64,000 nucleotides of DNA, from the NCBI RefSeq assembly GCF_950295315.1, contig NC_080177.1, forward strand, positions 78,803,589-78,867,588, written 5' to 3'. Numbering within the stretch: the stretch's first letter is position 1; every line of letters starts with the position of its first letter. The notes below the pieces were generated by a model, which saw only the letters and a list, made by a program, of their open reading frames with translations, did not search any database and was not told where the DNA came from. This DNA is from Erinaceus europaeus (Eukaryota > Chordata > Mammalia > Eulipotyphla > Erinaceidae). Positions 32,573 through 44,160 of this stretch are shown here, piece after piece. Both the position numbers and the translations under genes were made by a program.

Positions 32573-33135
32573 TAACAGCAGCAGCCAGAGGAGGAGAAGG
32601 AGGTGGCGGAGGAGGGTAGGGGGTTTAAGAACAGTAAGTTAGCATGTCTCCTACATCACTGCATTTCCCTCAAGTGTCAGAAAGTCCAGATTTGCCTTTC
32701 CAAACAGCAGATTTTTGTCCCCATGAAGTAAGAACAGCTGAGGACAGGGCCTGCGGCAAACGGCTTGTTGACTGGCCCGGCCACTCCCCACTCTCCAACT
32801 TCCCTTCTCTGAGCAGCTACTCTTTCCTGCGTAGGCTGTTTTCATGGTGAAGTGCAAAGGAGCTATTTACATCTGTCTTCAAGTAAAACAAAAGAAAAAA
32901 AGAAAAATTTACCACGTGGATAATGTTTCAGGATTATGTTCTCAAAGCCGATGTTCAGTGTTGTGAGCATCACAGAAACACAAAGCCAGAATAAAAGCCC
33001 GAGCTTGGTACTTTATTTCAGGGTGAGGTAAGCCAGGTTTCAGAAGGTAAAGAGGTCAACATCCCCTTCCTCCATAGGCCTCTCCAGAGCTAAAGTCACC
33101 GAAGGCTTCCCTTCCCTGTGGGAATCAGGGGATAG
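32573..33135. other. low-copy DNA
   Basis: A short purine-rich stretch (32575-32630) precedes unique sequence with overlapping 68-codon frames on both strands at 32644-32857. Nothing recognised. Confidence 0.5.
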
Positions 33136-33152
33136 TGGGGGGGGGGGGGGTG
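33136..33152. repeat. poly-G run
   Basis: About 15 consecutive G residues next to a SINE head. Confidence 0.95.
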
Positions 33153-33497
33153 ACGGGCTGGGCGGTGGTGTAGTGGTGTAGTGGGTTGAGTGCCCAAGGT
33201 GCGAAGCACAAGAATCCACATAAGGATCCCGGTTCTAGCCCCCGGCTCCCCACCTGCAGGGAAGTCGCTTCACAGCTGGTGAAGCACGTCTGCAGGTGTC
33301 TGTCTTTCTCTCCCCCTCTCTGTCTTCTTCTCCCCTCTGGATTTCTCTCTGTCCTATCCAACAACAACAACAATAGCAATAACAACAACAATGATAAACA
33401 ACAAGGGCAACAAAAGGAAAAAAATAGCCTCCAGGAGCAGTGGATTCATAGTGCAGGCACCAAGCCCCAGCAATGACCCTGGAGGCAAATAAAAAAC
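33153..33497 (+). mobile_element. SINE family B+, full length
   Basis: Head with a local 'GGTGTAGTGGTGTAGTGGG' duplication, box B 'GGTTCTAGCCCCC', CAACAA-rich tail, then 'GCCTCCAGGAGCAGTGG' and 'AATGACCCTGGAGGCAA'. Confidence 0.95.
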
Positions 33498-33724
33498 TTA
33501 AAAGGGGGTGGGAATAGTGTGAGCTCTGCAATGGCCAGGGGCCCTCACAGGAAGAGAATCACTTGAGGCTGGCTGCTTCAGGGCAACAAGCTAGGAGAGG
33601 CCCAAGAAAGCAGGCTGAGCTCTGCATGACAACAGGCAAGAGAAACAAAGAGACGCCCTTCAAACTGGGAGCTAGGTCATGCCATTTTATTTTATATTAT
33701 GTGACTTTATTTATATATTTTGGC

Positions 33725-33965
33725 CACATTTATTTCATGCCTGTGCGATTCCACTGCTCTGGTGACTTTTTTTTTCTTTCTCTTTTTTCCAGCTAAGGAG
33801 TGAGAGACAAAAAGGAACAGAGATGCAGAGAGACAGAGAGAGAGAGAGAAACCACTTATGAAGCCTCTCCTATGCATTGTGTTCCCATGCAGTGAAGGGG
33901 CTCGAACCCAGATCCTCAAGCAAGGCGAAGTCTGTGCTCTACCAGGGGAGCTACCCCCGACCCCA
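33725..33965 (-). mobile_element. diverged tRNA-derived SINE
   Basis: GA-rich body, 'GGGGCTCGAACCCAGATCC' at box B and head complement 'GTGCTCTACCAGGGGAGCTACC'. It does not match A-E closely and may be an older relative. Confidence 0.6.
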
Positions 33966-34389
33966 GCGATGTAGCACTCTTCCTTCTCCTGCTCCACACG
34001 TGAAGAAACAATCATTCCCTTGAGGTGACCAGGCCAGAAAATGCACGTCATGATGAAGCAAGCAAGGACTGGTCTTGCTAAGTTGTTTCACTGCTTTTAT
34101 ATCACATGGGGAAGAAGGAGGAGAAGTCACATCTCAGCACTATTCCACTGGTGCCTCCCTTCACGCTGTGGTGGCAGAGCTCACACCCAGGGTGACATGA
34201 TGGTAAGGTTGTATTTCCTGTTCTGTGAGGTAAGGTATCTCCCAGTTCCTGCTCTGTATAACTGTTAAAAGGAACGTGGAATATCAGCCTGATAGAGGCC
34301 CCAAAATGAACCAGGATCTACAGGTGGCTAGGAAACAGCCAAGCAACAATCAATGCATGTCTCTCTTCTCACTTAGTTCCACAAAGAAC
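33966..34389. other. low-copy DNA
   Basis: About 420 bp without recognised repeat or gene. Confidence 0.5.
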
Positions 34390-34690
34390 TCACCTGAAGC
34401 CCCGATTCCCCAGAACCCCACCCCACTAAGGAAAGAGAGAGGCAGGCTGGGAGTATGGATCCACCTGTCAATGCCCAGGTCCAGAGGAGAAGCAATGACA
34501 GAAGCCAGACCTTCCACCTTCTGCATCCCACAATGACCCTGGGTCCATGCTCCCAGAGGGATAGAGAATAGGAAAGCTACTAGGGGAGGGGATGGGATAC
34601 AGAGTTCTGGTGGTGGGAATTGTGTGGAGTTGTACCCCTCTTATCCTGTGGTTTTGTCAGTGTTTCCTTTTTATAAATAATTTTTAAAAA
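34390..34690 (+). mobile_element. Repeat R, tail variant I, short copy
   Basis: From 'CCCAGAACCCCACCCCAC' through 'GGGAGTATGGATCCACCTG', 'CTTCTGCATCCCACAATG', 'GTGTGGAGTTGTACCCCTC' to 'CCTTTTTATAAATAA'. 5' truncated. Confidence 0.85.
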
Positions 34691-34851
34691 AATAGTACCA
34701 ATAAAAAAAGAACTCACTGTAGGTTATCTGCCTTCAGATTGACAGTATGTAAAAACACATGGCTATCATAGTTAGTTGCTCATTTATTCTCCAATCTATG
34801 TAATTTTTGCTTTAGTGAGAATCCAGGGCAGTTTACATAAATTGAGTTCCT

Positions 34852-35108
34852 CGGGGGCCGAGCAGAGGCACACTCAGTTGAGTCCACAAGGACCCAGGTC
34901 CCAGCCCCTGCTCCGGCTCCCCACATGCAGGGGAAAGCTTCATGAGCAGTGAAGCAGGTCTGCAGGTGTCTCTCTTTCTCTCTCCCTCTCTTCTCAATTT
35001 ATCTTTGTTCTAATAAAATAGGAAAAGGGGGGAAATGGCTGCCAGGAGTAATGGATTTGTAGTGCCAGCACTGAACCCCAGCAGTAACCCTTGTGGCATT
35101 TAAAAAAA
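34852..35108 (+). mobile_element. SINE family C, diverged
   Basis: A shortened head missing about 15 bases, 'GGGGAAAGCTTCATGAGC', 'TAATAAAATAGG', 'GCCAGGAGTAATGG' and 'CAGTAACCCTTGTGGC'. It sits between two R copies. Confidence 0.88.
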
Positions 35109-35109
35109 A

Positions 35110-35716
35110 TTGATATATATCTATACTTTCCTCATATTGGGAGATACTTTCTGCCCTGATCCAGATTTCTAGCCCTCTTCTCAACTCTGAAGCCATATTC
35201 CCAGACAATACTTTCTGTCTACCTGCATGTAAGCTATGGGCTCAGGCAAAATTTACTAAAGTCATGGGCCACATGGACTATACCTAAAGTAGACTTCCTA
35301 GTTTCTTCCCACACAAAGAACTCTAGTTTCACTTGCTCTCTTCCTACCTTTGGGCCCCTATTTATTGAACAACATGCTTTATACCTTACTTCCTTTCTGC
35401 CACTAAGTTGCAGATGCTACCATGACATCAACCTGACTTTCCCAGGCAGACAACCTCACCAATGTGTCCTGGAACCCCACCTCTCCAGAGCCCTGCCCCA
35501 CTAGGAAAAGATAGAGACAGGCTGGGGGTGTGGATCCACCTGCCAACATCCATGTCCAGAGGAGAAGCAATGACAGAAGCCAGACTCCCACCTTCTGCTC
35601 TCTATAGAGAATTTAGCTTCCAATTAGCTTCCCCCTAAGGAGGGGGTGGGAACTGTATGAAATTATGCACCTGTTATCTTACAATCTGGTTAATCATTAT
35701 TAAATCACTAATAAAA
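35110..35716 (+). mobile_element. Repeat R, tail variant II
   Basis: Colinear with other R copies ('GATCCAGATTTCTAGCCC', 'CCAGACAATACTTTCTG', 'CACCAATGTGTCCTGGAAC'). It ends with the variant II tail 'ACAATCTGGTTAATC' and 'AAATCACTAATAAAA'. About 50 bp before the tail are deleted near 35610-35640. Confidence 0.82.
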
Positions 35717-36009
35717 GGGAGTCGGGCGGTAGTGCAGCGGGTTAAGCACACGTGATGCAAAGCACAAGGACCAGCGTAAGGATCCCAGTTCGAGCTCCCA
35801 GCTCCCCACCTGCAGGGGAGTCATTTCACAGGCAGTGAAGCAGGTCTGCTGGTGTCTTTCTCTCCCCCTCTCTGTCTTCCCCTCCTCTCTCCATTTCTCT
35901 CTGTCCTATCTAACAACGATGACATCAATAACAAGAACAATAATAATTACAACAACAATAAGAAACAACAATGGCAACAAAAGGGAAAATAAATTTAAAA
36001 AATTTTTTA
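35717..36009 (+). mobile_element. SINE family B in the tail of R, with TSD
   Basis: Full B element ('GTCGGGCGGTAGTGCAGCGG' to the CAACAA and AATAAATTTAAAA tail). The 15-bp TSD AAATCACTAATAAAA at 35702-35716 and 36010-36024 is a copy of the R tail, so the SINE is younger than that R copy. Confidence 0.97.
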
Positions 36010-36024
36010 AAATCACTAATAAAA

Positions 36025-36974
36025 ATTAAGTTTCTTATAATTGTTGATTATTATGAGGATGCAATGTTAAATTGACACAACAGGCCTCATAAAAGTGCTA
36101 GTGAGGTTAGGTTAGTGATTGGTCAAGGGAGGAGGAAGGAGAGTCCTATCAGCTCTACAGGGCCCTCTACCCAAGCTGAACTGTGGGCTGCGGACAGACG
36201 GCAAGTTCAGGAGTGGTCAGGGACAGAGGGTGGGGGAAGGATGAGATCCATGTTCCTTATCCAGCTCTGTGTCCTAGTGGCAATTATCTTTCCAAGAAAG
36301 GATAAGGCATTAGCATATGAAAAATACATTAAGCAATTTAATTATCTGCTTCTAATAAATATTTTTGTTCCCACTAAGCCATTCCTGTCAGCAGATCAGG
36401 AAACAGAGCAAGTGACTTTTTAAAATTCAACAGTGATTTCTCAGCTAGAAAATAAATACATAAATAAAATAAATTGCATAGAGCAGATTATCTTCAGACC
36501 CCCTAATAGGAAAAGCAGAGCATAGACTAATTAACCCAGTTCTGATCATCAGGAAACCAATACACAGTGTGTGGGAAAATCAACTCGGATCACAAGACGT
36601 AGGTCTCACTCATCTGGTGATAGTCATTGAAATGCATGCCAGCAGGGCACAATGTTACTGAGCACTGTCCCAGCTGTATGCACTTATTTCCCACCCTTTG
36701 TAGTATGAAGGCCAGAGAAACAGGAGGGCTTTCCCGTGCTCCCTGGAAACAAGCCAGTTCCGTTATATAAGTGGTAGATACACGCCCGCACGCCCGCACA
36801 CATACCAGTGAATTTCATCCTGTTTCCATGTCCTGAATGCTTTGAGGCACTGTTCTGGCACTTGGAATTCAGGGATGAACTGTATGTACTTAGACTATCT
36901 GGAATACTTCAGATTGAACAGGCATCAGCACACATGTGGCTAGGATACTCTGAGAACAGTAAAGGTGATGAAGA
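36025..36974. other. low-copy DNA
   Basis: About 950 bp. The plus frame 36115-36423 (102 codons) includes a hydrophobic stretch but shows no recognised domain. No repeat identified. Confidence 0.5.
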
Positions 36975-36987
36975 TAATGCAAATTTG

Positions 36988-37099
36988 GGCGAAAATCTGG
37001 TTAAGCACAAGAACCGTGCAAAGATCCAAGATGGAGCCTCCGCTCCCCACCTGCAGCAGGGAGGCTTCACAAGTGGCAAAGCAGCTCTGCAGGTCCCTC

Positions 37100-37143
<44 letters not shown>

Positions 37144-37300
37144 CCCCTGTCTATCTCCTCCTCCACTCTCAATTTCTTTCTGTCCAATCTAATAAAATGG
37201 GGGTGAAAACAATGGCCACCAGAAGCTGCGGCTTCATAGTGTTGGCACTGAGCCCCAGCAATAACCCTGGAGACATATATATGTATATATATATAATAGG
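36988..37300 (+). mobile_element. SINE family C with TSD
   Basis: Shortened head, long (TC)n (37096-37140), 'CTAATAAAATGG', 'GGCCACCAGAAGCTGCGG' and 'AATAACCCTGGAGAC', ending in a TATA-rich tail. The 13-bp TSD TAATGCAAATTTG lies at 36975-36987 and 37301-37313. Confidence 0.95.
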
Positions 37301-37313
37301 TAATGCAAATTTG

Positions 37314-37635
37314 CAATGAGGAAACATCCCTGGATATGAGACTCAATTTACATTTGACAGAGTGCCTGGGGGAGACCCCTCTTGGGAGTAATGAGAGCTT
37401 GGAATTTGCACAAACATCTGAAGCAGGAACTTTCCAGGCAGAGAGAACAGCAGATGCAAAGCCATCAAGGAAGGAATGAGAGCAGAGTGAAAGCTGAGGG
37501 TAAAAATGCCAAGAGCAGAGGACAAAGTAGCATAAGAAAAGGGAGAAAATTCAGTTGGGTTCAGGTGCTGGAAAACTATTATCGCCTAGCAATAAAATGG
37601 CAGCTCATCTGGGCGGTGTGCCTGCTTTGCACATC
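37314..37635. other. low-copy DNA
   Basis: About 320 bp with a purine-rich plus-strand frame that continues into the next SINE. No gene recognised. Confidence 0.45.
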
Positions 37636-37700
37636 GTTTAATTTTATTTATACTTATGTGATGGGACAGAGAGAAACTAGAAGGGAAAAGGAGAACAACG

Positions 37701-37743
<43 letters not shown>

Positions 37744-37845
37744 TTATGAGGCTTCCCCCCTGCAGGTGCGGACCAGGGACTTGAACCTGGTTCCTTGCTT
37801 ACTGCTATGTGTGCTCTCAAGCAGGCACATCACTACCCAGCCCCC
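37636..37845 (-). mobile_element. SINE family A
   Basis: 'ATGGGACAGAGAGAAACTAG', (GA)n at 37708-37740, 'CCCCCTGCAGGTGCGGACC' and 'GGACTTGAACCTGGTTCC'. The 'CACGAGTGGTGAAG' segment is deleted. Confidence 0.92.
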
Positions 37846-38559
37846 TATGTGTACCTACTTTGTGATGTGCACAAGCTAAGCTTTAGCCACAGTGGAGGAA
37901 GCATTAGCGTTGCAGTATCTTTCCCTCTCCCCCTCTGTCTCTCTCTGTCTTTTCCTCACCATCGACCCGAAAATGTCTCCCCAAAGTGGTGAAGTCCGGG
38001 AGATGACAAAAGCAAAGAAACAAACAAAACCTGCGATGTTATCCCAAGAACAATGAGTAATCAATCACCAAGTTATTTATTTATTTTTTTTAAAGCAAGA
38101 GTATGTAGTAGTCTAATTGAAGTCTTTAAAAGCTAACCCTGGCAGAGGACAGAACCGAGCTGCGAAGGCCTGAGGCCTGAGGTGGAAGCCTGAAGGGAGC
38201 AGAGGAAGCTCACAGTCATCCAGACAGAGATGGTGGTGGCTTAATGTCAGTCACTGTGAGTGAGATGGTTCCCTTCCTATCTTTGGAGCATCTCAATAAA
38301 TCATTTCAAATGAAGACCCACTTGTGTTTAGCCAAAGAGAGCAGACACAGTAATAGAAATAAAGAGAGATACGGTGAGTGCGGAGCTGAGATAAACTCAG
38401 GCAGTAACCGGAACAGGACAGAGAGCCTTCAGATTCATTCACCTGTGACTCACATGAATGACACACACACACTTCGGAACAGAGCACATCATTGCCTCAA
38501 AACTCTGTTACCAAAGGTTAACGGACCTTGGTAACTGCTGCCACACAAAGAGGCTGGTC
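37846..38559. other. low-copy DNA
   Basis: About 710 bp. The plus frame 38244-38534 (96 codons) has no recognised domain. No repeat family seen. Confidence 0.5.
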
Positions 38560-40262
38560 TCTGTTTTTGTCTAACAGCTAAATATTATCTGTTACAGATC
38601 CTAGATACAGACTAGGGTTATGGTATTAGGTACATGTGCACATGTATACATAGTTAGAGGCATTATATACCTCCAAGTAAAAGTGCTTAATAGTCCTCTG
38701 TACTTAGTCCTAATAAGACTGGCAATCTAGCAGAGTGGCCTAGAGAAGGCACCATAAATTCTCTAATCAAAGATGTATTACTGGGTGGGGAAGATAGCAT
38801 AACAGTTATGCAAACAGACTCTCATGCCTGAGGCTCCTAAGTCCCAGAATCAGTCCCTCGCACCACCATAAGACAGCTCAGTAGCGCTCTGGTGTTTCTC
38901 TCTGTCTCTCTGAATTTCTCTCAAAAATAAAATAAAATATTTTTTAAAAAGATGTATTACTCAGGCCTAGACACCTGCCTCTACCACCCTCTCCTTAACT
39001 TCCCTCAATCTCAAGTGACAATACAAAAGAAAGTAAGAGTTTCTCTTCCATCTTTTAATCTCCTCTGATAGGGCATCAGCATTATCATAACCCCTTGAAA
39101 ATCTTTAGAACGAACATTGTATACAACTGGCCAAGATACACTGGAAAAATACTTCAAGTAGAGGACAACTAATATTCCTGTGACAACTTTTATTAGAATC
39201 AGCAAGCAAGTAAATGCAAAAATAATATTTGAGGGTAACTTAGACACCACTAAAATCCTAGGTCTGTTTCCTCCCAAATTTGAGGTCAGACTTTGTAAAC
39301 CTATTATCAGCTTAGACAGAACAAATGACACTCAATGCTCTAACAAATGGGAGAAAGTCTAAGCTTTTCAGACAAAGAAAAGACCACAGAAGGTGGGGAA
39401 AGGTAAGAGGCTATCCTACTTAATGATAGCCATTGTGGTCACTATTAGACCTCTCATTATCAAGGGCCCTTGTTAGGGAATCCCTGGATTTCCCCATTGA
39501 GACCTAGACCTATACTGGTCTACCATCGCTGGCCACATCCATCGGGAATGTTATCATAAACCCTTTTGTGGGCTTCTTGAAGACCTTACCTTCAGTATAA
39601 AGCAGCAATGTTAGGAACTTCCTCACTCTACAAAAGGAGACTGGGTCAGCCTACTCTGCCACCTGATGAAGTCTGGTCCTGAAATGAGTACAGCCTGGAA
39701 TGTTCCCAGCTATGGCCATGGACTTCAAACTCAGACTGACAGGGGCTCAGAGGTTGTACAGGCCCTTCTGCTAAATACAAATATATTTTGGGCCCTGGGT
39801 GAGATTGCTACAGTACAGTCAATTATATTTACTCTACTCTCTGCCCTCACCCAACTTCCTAGTTCTATCTCAACTCTGACACCATCTTCCCAGACAGTAT
39901 TTCTAGTCCACCCCCTGGAATAGTTAGCTATTAATCTCAAGCAAAGATGACTATAGTCATGGCCCCTAGGAACATACCAAAAATACTTTCTCACCTCTTT
40001 CCACCCTAAGGTCCCTATGTTCATCTGCTCTATTCCTACTCTTCAGTTCCCGTTTATTAAAAACTCTGCCCTGCTTTATATCTTACTATTCTTTAGCCAC
40101 CAAGTCGCAGGTGCTACTATGACTTCCTATTATCCTCCCTGGGCAGATGGCATCACCATTGTGTCCTGGAACCACATCTCTCCAGAGCCCTGCCTCACTA
40201 GGCAAAGATAGGAAAAGGCTGGGGGTATAGACTGACCTGCCAATATACATGTCCAGTGGAGA
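38560..40262 (+). mobile_element. Repeat R, long copy 1
   Basis: Colinear with 54995-56830. Shared phrases in order are 'TTACAGATCCTAGA', 'AGAGAAGGCACCA', 'CTTTTAATCTCCTCTGATAGG', 'AATGACACTCAATGC', 'GACTGGGTCAGCC', 'CACCATCTTCCCAGACAG' and 'ATTGTGTCCTGGAACC'. From about 39780 on it matches the shorter R copies, but it stops near 40262 before the usual tail. No reverse transcriptase or gag-like frame is evident. Confidence 0.72.
38783..38947 (+). mobile_element. SINE family E inserted in R, with TSD
   Basis: 'AGCATAACAGTTATGCAAAC', 'GACTCTCATGCCTGAGGCTCC' and 'AGCGCTCTGGTG', then CT and AAATAAAATA. The 14-bp TSD AAAGATGTATTACT lies at 38769-38782 and 38948-38961. Confidence 0.95.
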
Positions 40263-40299
40263 AGCACCCCCATAAAAATTTTTTGGTGCATACTCTCAT

Positions 40300-41149
40300 G
40301 CTTTTATTTCTCTCATAGCTTTATTTCTACTAGTAGTAGCTAGAAATCTATCTATTTTGACAGAGACTTTCTCCTTAATCAGAGTCAGACTCCGCTGAGT
40401 CCTCCTTTTGAAAAGATCTGACCCCTGGAAAATTCTTCTGGCCTGTTTATCCCAGTTTTAGCAATATGCACTGATAACCATTAACCCCCCTGAATAAATC
40501 TTTAAAAAAAGTAGAAACATCAAATAAAAAATCTCTCTTGAAGGCAAGGAGTCAGGCATGAATGTAGACAGAAGAAGTCCAACAAGCCTGATGGCATAAA
40601 TTAAAAATAAGAAAAACAGATATTGTGGAACAAAAACATCTCTGATGCATTTGAACCATAGCGTCTTCATGCAAATGTCTGTGAGAAGCATAATGCTTTC
40701 CTACAGTTTCTCTCCACTGCCTCTTAGCTGGAGCTAGAGAGAGAAATTGACTAGCTCTGCTCCTTTCCTGAATTCACACAGTTTAATTTGAGTATCTTCT
40801 AAGACAACCATCACTCACTGTACTTTATTCCTGGGATTTCTAAAACAGGACATTAGTATATCTCTGAGGGAAGACAGCAGAACTCAACAGCATAGAGCTA
40901 GCACTATAGCAAGTACAGAAGGCAGGAAATGGCAACTGTAAGAATCGAAAGAAGGCAAACTTTTCTCATTTATTGTGAGATGAAGCAAAGGAAATATTTC
41001 CTGAGTCAGGATATTTCTCTCAGCAGTGTCATTCTGAAACTTTCTCTCTTTCTAGTTACGCAGCTCCAATATCTACACTCTTTGAAATATTCTGAGGGAA
41101 TAATGGCTCAGGAGAGTTGCTGGGAAGCAGCCCGTCTCTTCGTGGGTCC
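40300..41149. other. low-copy DNA following R
   Basis: About 850 bp. 'TGGTGCATACTCTCATGC' near 40286 weakly matches the segment at 57198 beyond the second long R copy, so the repeat may extend a little further. No gene recognised. Confidence 0.4.
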
Positions 41150-41300
41150 AGTGTTCAGGGCTTCTCAAATGAGGTTGACTTGTGTAGACCGAAGGAGCTC
41201 AGGGTTGGAATCTCTGCTTTTCCAGTTAATCCAGAAGTCTCTGAGCTAGTTACTTAAGTTCTCTGGGTAGCAGCACCCTCAGACCTAAGTCAAGGTAGCA
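41150..41300 (+). mobile_element. MIR-like fragment
   Basis: 'GAGCTCAGGGTTGGAATCTC' then 'CTGAGCTAGTTACTTAAG' and 'TTCTCTGGGTAGCAG', matching the MIR order with many changes. Confidence 0.5.
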
Positions 41301-41895
41301 AATTATTTGTATAATATGAAAAAAAAAGTAAATGGCTTTGTTAATTTATCCTTTCTTAAATAAAAAATAAATTAAAAAAAAGTAAATGTCTAAGTAGCTG
41401 TTAATAAAATTAAAGGCTTTTATTTTTGTGTTATTATTTATTTTTATTATTGCTTTCCCATTTATTTTCTTGATTCCCTGCCCTCTTGCATTACCACTGC
41501 AAAGATAGTTACTTTCTGTCATCTATATAGATATGGAAAAGCCACTACGTTCTATGGGAAAGGATGTTTCCCAAATAAAGCACATGAAGGTAGTTAGTAT
41601 ACATCCAGGCTGTCAGGGAAGAGTGTCCAAAGTGGTGGGCTCACTGTTTGGCAGATTTGCTCTGGAAATAATTCAAGGGGTTGGAGATTAAACAGCATGG
41701 ACACAAACAGAGAAGCTTTCCACTGGCTCAAGCATTTGAAAGATTTTACAGCCTGGCCTATTAGGCAAGAACAACTTAGGCTTTGGGAAAATTATCAACC
41801 ACAATATGATAGACACTCAGCTGCTGAAAATTAACTTTGGTCTTCTAGTTGGTTTTGTTGTTTTTGGTCTTAGGCAAAAATCAACAGATGAGTTA
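41301..41895. other. AT-rich low-copy DNA
   Basis: About 590 bp without a recognised gene or repeat. Confidence 0.45.
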
Positions 41896-41906
41896 TTTTT
41901 AAGATT

Positions 41907-41941
<35 letters not shown>

Positions 41942-42075
41942 TGAGAAATATAGGAGGAGAGATAGAAAGAACCAGACATCACTCTGGTACATGTGCTGCC
42001 GGGAATTGAACTCAGGACCTCATGCTTGAGAGTCCAGTGCTTTATCCACTGCGCCACCTCCTGGACCACAATACA
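41896..42075 (-). mobile_element. SINE family D, well preserved
   Basis: Tail complement 'TTTTAAGATTTTATTTATTT' expanded to (TTTA)n at 41908-41942, 'CATCACTCTGGTACATGTGC', 'GGGAATTGAACTCAGGACC', 'CATGCTTGAGAGTCCAGTGC' and 'ATCCACTGCGCCACCTCC'. The best reference for family D. Confidence 0.93.
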
Positions 42076-42235
42076 TGAGCTTTGACTACATGCTGGCCAA
42101 TGAAGTTTCACCTCACATGTTTCCCATTGCTTTGCAAGAACAAATGCAACAGTAACTATCATCAACATCATGACTCCTCATGAAATGAAATAGAGATTTT
42201 TTTTTCTTTTGGTCTGAGGCACAGGGAAATTAGAG

Positions 42236-42530
42236 GACCCATGTGTTCTTATACTTCAACTTCTTTGTCTTATGGATAAAGTACTCAGGGTTGAAAAGAG
42301 CTAAACAACTTGTCAAAGTTGAGTGGTTGAGCTAGGAAGAACAGAAGTTCCTTTATCACTTAAGTCAGAACATTCTAATACGTTATCAATTCCAAAAATC
42401 ACTGTGTTTACTGTAGAGGGGAAAATGCTAAAGCCTAAAAAGTAACTACACGACCCATGTGTTTCTATAATTCAAATTTATTTTCTGGATGAGGAACCCA
42501 GACCTGAAAATTGCCAGACCATGTCTTAAA
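42236..42530 (-). mobile_element. MIR-like sequence, two related segments
   Basis: 42265-42385 reads as a MIR complement ('ATGGATAAAGTACTCAGGG', 'ACAACTTGTCAAAGTTGAG', 'GAGCTAGGAAGAACAGAAG'). The phrase 'GACCCATGTGTT' recurs about 215 bp later with a similar continuation. Confidence 0.45.
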
Positions 42531-42549
42531 CTTGACTACTGTTATTTCT

Positions 42550-42826
42550 TTTATGTTTGTTTATTTTTACCCTTTGTTGCCCTTGTTGTTTATCATTGTT
42601 GTTGTTGTTATTATTGTTATTGTCATTGTTAGGATAGAGATAAATGGAGAGAAGAGGGGAAGACAGAGAGGGGGAGAGAAAGATAGACACCTGTAGACCT
42701 GCTTCACCACCTGTGAAGTGATCCCCCTGCAGGTGGGGAGGCAGGGGCTCTAACAGGGATCCTTATGCCAGTCCTTGGGCTTTGCGCCACCAGCACTTAA
42801 CCCACTGCACTACTGCCCAGCCCCCA
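42550..42826 (-). mobile_element. SINE family B, full length with TSD
   Basis: TTGTTG-rich tail complement, CT body, 'GGGGCTCTAACAGGGATCC' and head 'CCACTGCACTACTGCCCAGCC'. The 15-bp TSD ACTACTGTTATTTCT lies at 42535-42549 and 42827-42841. Confidence 0.97.
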
Positions 42827-42841
42827 ACTACTGTTATTTCT

Positions 42842-43945
42842 AGAAAAGAGAATTTCTCATTTATTGTTTCTGCATTTCTGATGACAATTCTTTCAAACTC
42901 TTTATTCACTCCTGTGATTACTACCTTAACTGTTGTTTGGATGTTGACTTCATTATTTTGTGCTTCAACCTTTCAAGTTTTTAGATGGACTCTTGTCCCG
43001 GTTCATAGTTCCAATATTTCTTCTTGTTGGTTTAACCATTTTATATAGTATGTTATGAGGTCCCTCTCTCAGTACTTTTCAAATTACTGATCACTCTTGC
43101 CTGGATTGACTTGTGTCTAAGTAAGGTAATTAAAAGGTTCACAGATGTGGAAGTTGACAGTTGTTTCAATAGCATTTTAGTCCCTGAGTTGGAGCTCAGT
43201 GGCTTAAAAGCCTCTTTTGGTCTTTTTCTTCCCTGTAGGCTATGGGAGCCTGAGGGCTTTTAAACTATAAGTAACCTTCTTAGCTTAATCACTGACTCCT
43301 AATCAAGAGATAAAGCAGGGTGTGGCAGAGATAATCCAGTGGTTATGCAAAGAGACTCTCACAGCCCCACAGATAGGCCACTGAGGTAGAGATCTTCTCC
43401 TGAGTTTCCTCTGTCCCTTGGTGTCAGCACAGGACCTCCCTGCCACTGCTGCAGATTCTGAGGGCAGTAGCAATGGAGACTCACAGTTGCATTTGGTGAG
43501 TCTCAGGGGAGTCCTCTCCTCCCTTCAGCCATCTTTCGATTGGTGAAACAGGCTGGAGGTGGTGTCTCAACTGGTAAACTGCTGGACTGTTACCAGCCAC
43601 CCAACCTCTCCCTAGGCTCCTCTCTGTCCACGAGTCACACGTGTTTGCATTCACCAGTGATTTGATGGGTTCCTGAAGTCGTTCCAGTCCTGTCTTGTTG
43701 CAGTCCCAGGTGGTCTCCTTTGGTATTCTGCAAAGAGAATCTCTGACACTTCTCTGCCCTGATCCTTAGAGGCAGAAGATAGCCTCCTTACATGCCTTCC
43801 AGACTGCCCCAATTTCTAAGTATAGACTGATAGGAAAGAATGTCTAATCCAGTCCATTTTCTCCATCTGTCACTTCTGGCTCTTAGTCAGGCAACCCTTA
43901 GGATTTCAGATTTGTTTTTATCAATATAAATAGTTGTTTAATATT
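42842..43945 (-). mobile_element. possible L1 5' UTR/ORF1-proximal region
   Basis: Minus-strand reading near 42900 resembles decayed L1 ORF1-proximal sequence ('GAGTTTGAAAGAATTGTCATC'-like). The following 0.9 kb is GC-richer, as an L1 5' UTR would be. No frame is intact. A family E-like phrase lies at 43335-43362. This call is weak. Confidence 0.3.
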
Positions 43946-43958
43946 TTAGAAATATTTT

Positions 43959-44160
43959 GAGGGGGCCAGATGGTGGCTTACCTGGTTAAGTGCACATTAC
44001 AATACGCAAGGACTGGGGTTCGAACGTCTGGTCCCCACCTGCAGGGGGAAACTGTGCAAGTGGTGATGCAGGGCTACAGGTGTCTCTCACCCTCTCTATC
44101 ACCCCCTTGCTTCTCAATTTCTGGCTGTCTCTAGTCAACAAAAATAACAAAGAAAAAATT
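43959..44160 (+). mobile_element. SINE family A, first of an inverted pair
   Basis: 'GGTGGCTTACCTGGTTAAG', box B 'GGGTTCGAACGTCTGG', 'CTGCAGGGGGAAACTG' and 'TCAATTTCTGGCTGTCTC'. Its A-rich end adjoins the tail of a minus-strand B+ element. Confidence 0.92.

Noticed and set aside
36909..37346. 145-codon minus-strand ORF
   Set aside because: Mostly the complement of a family C SINE with a (GA)n tract translated as alternating Arg and Glu.
39011..39331. 106-codon minus-strand ORF with hydrophobic stretches
   Set aside because: Lies inside repeat R. The matching stretch of long copy 2 does not show an equivalent frame, so chance is likelier.
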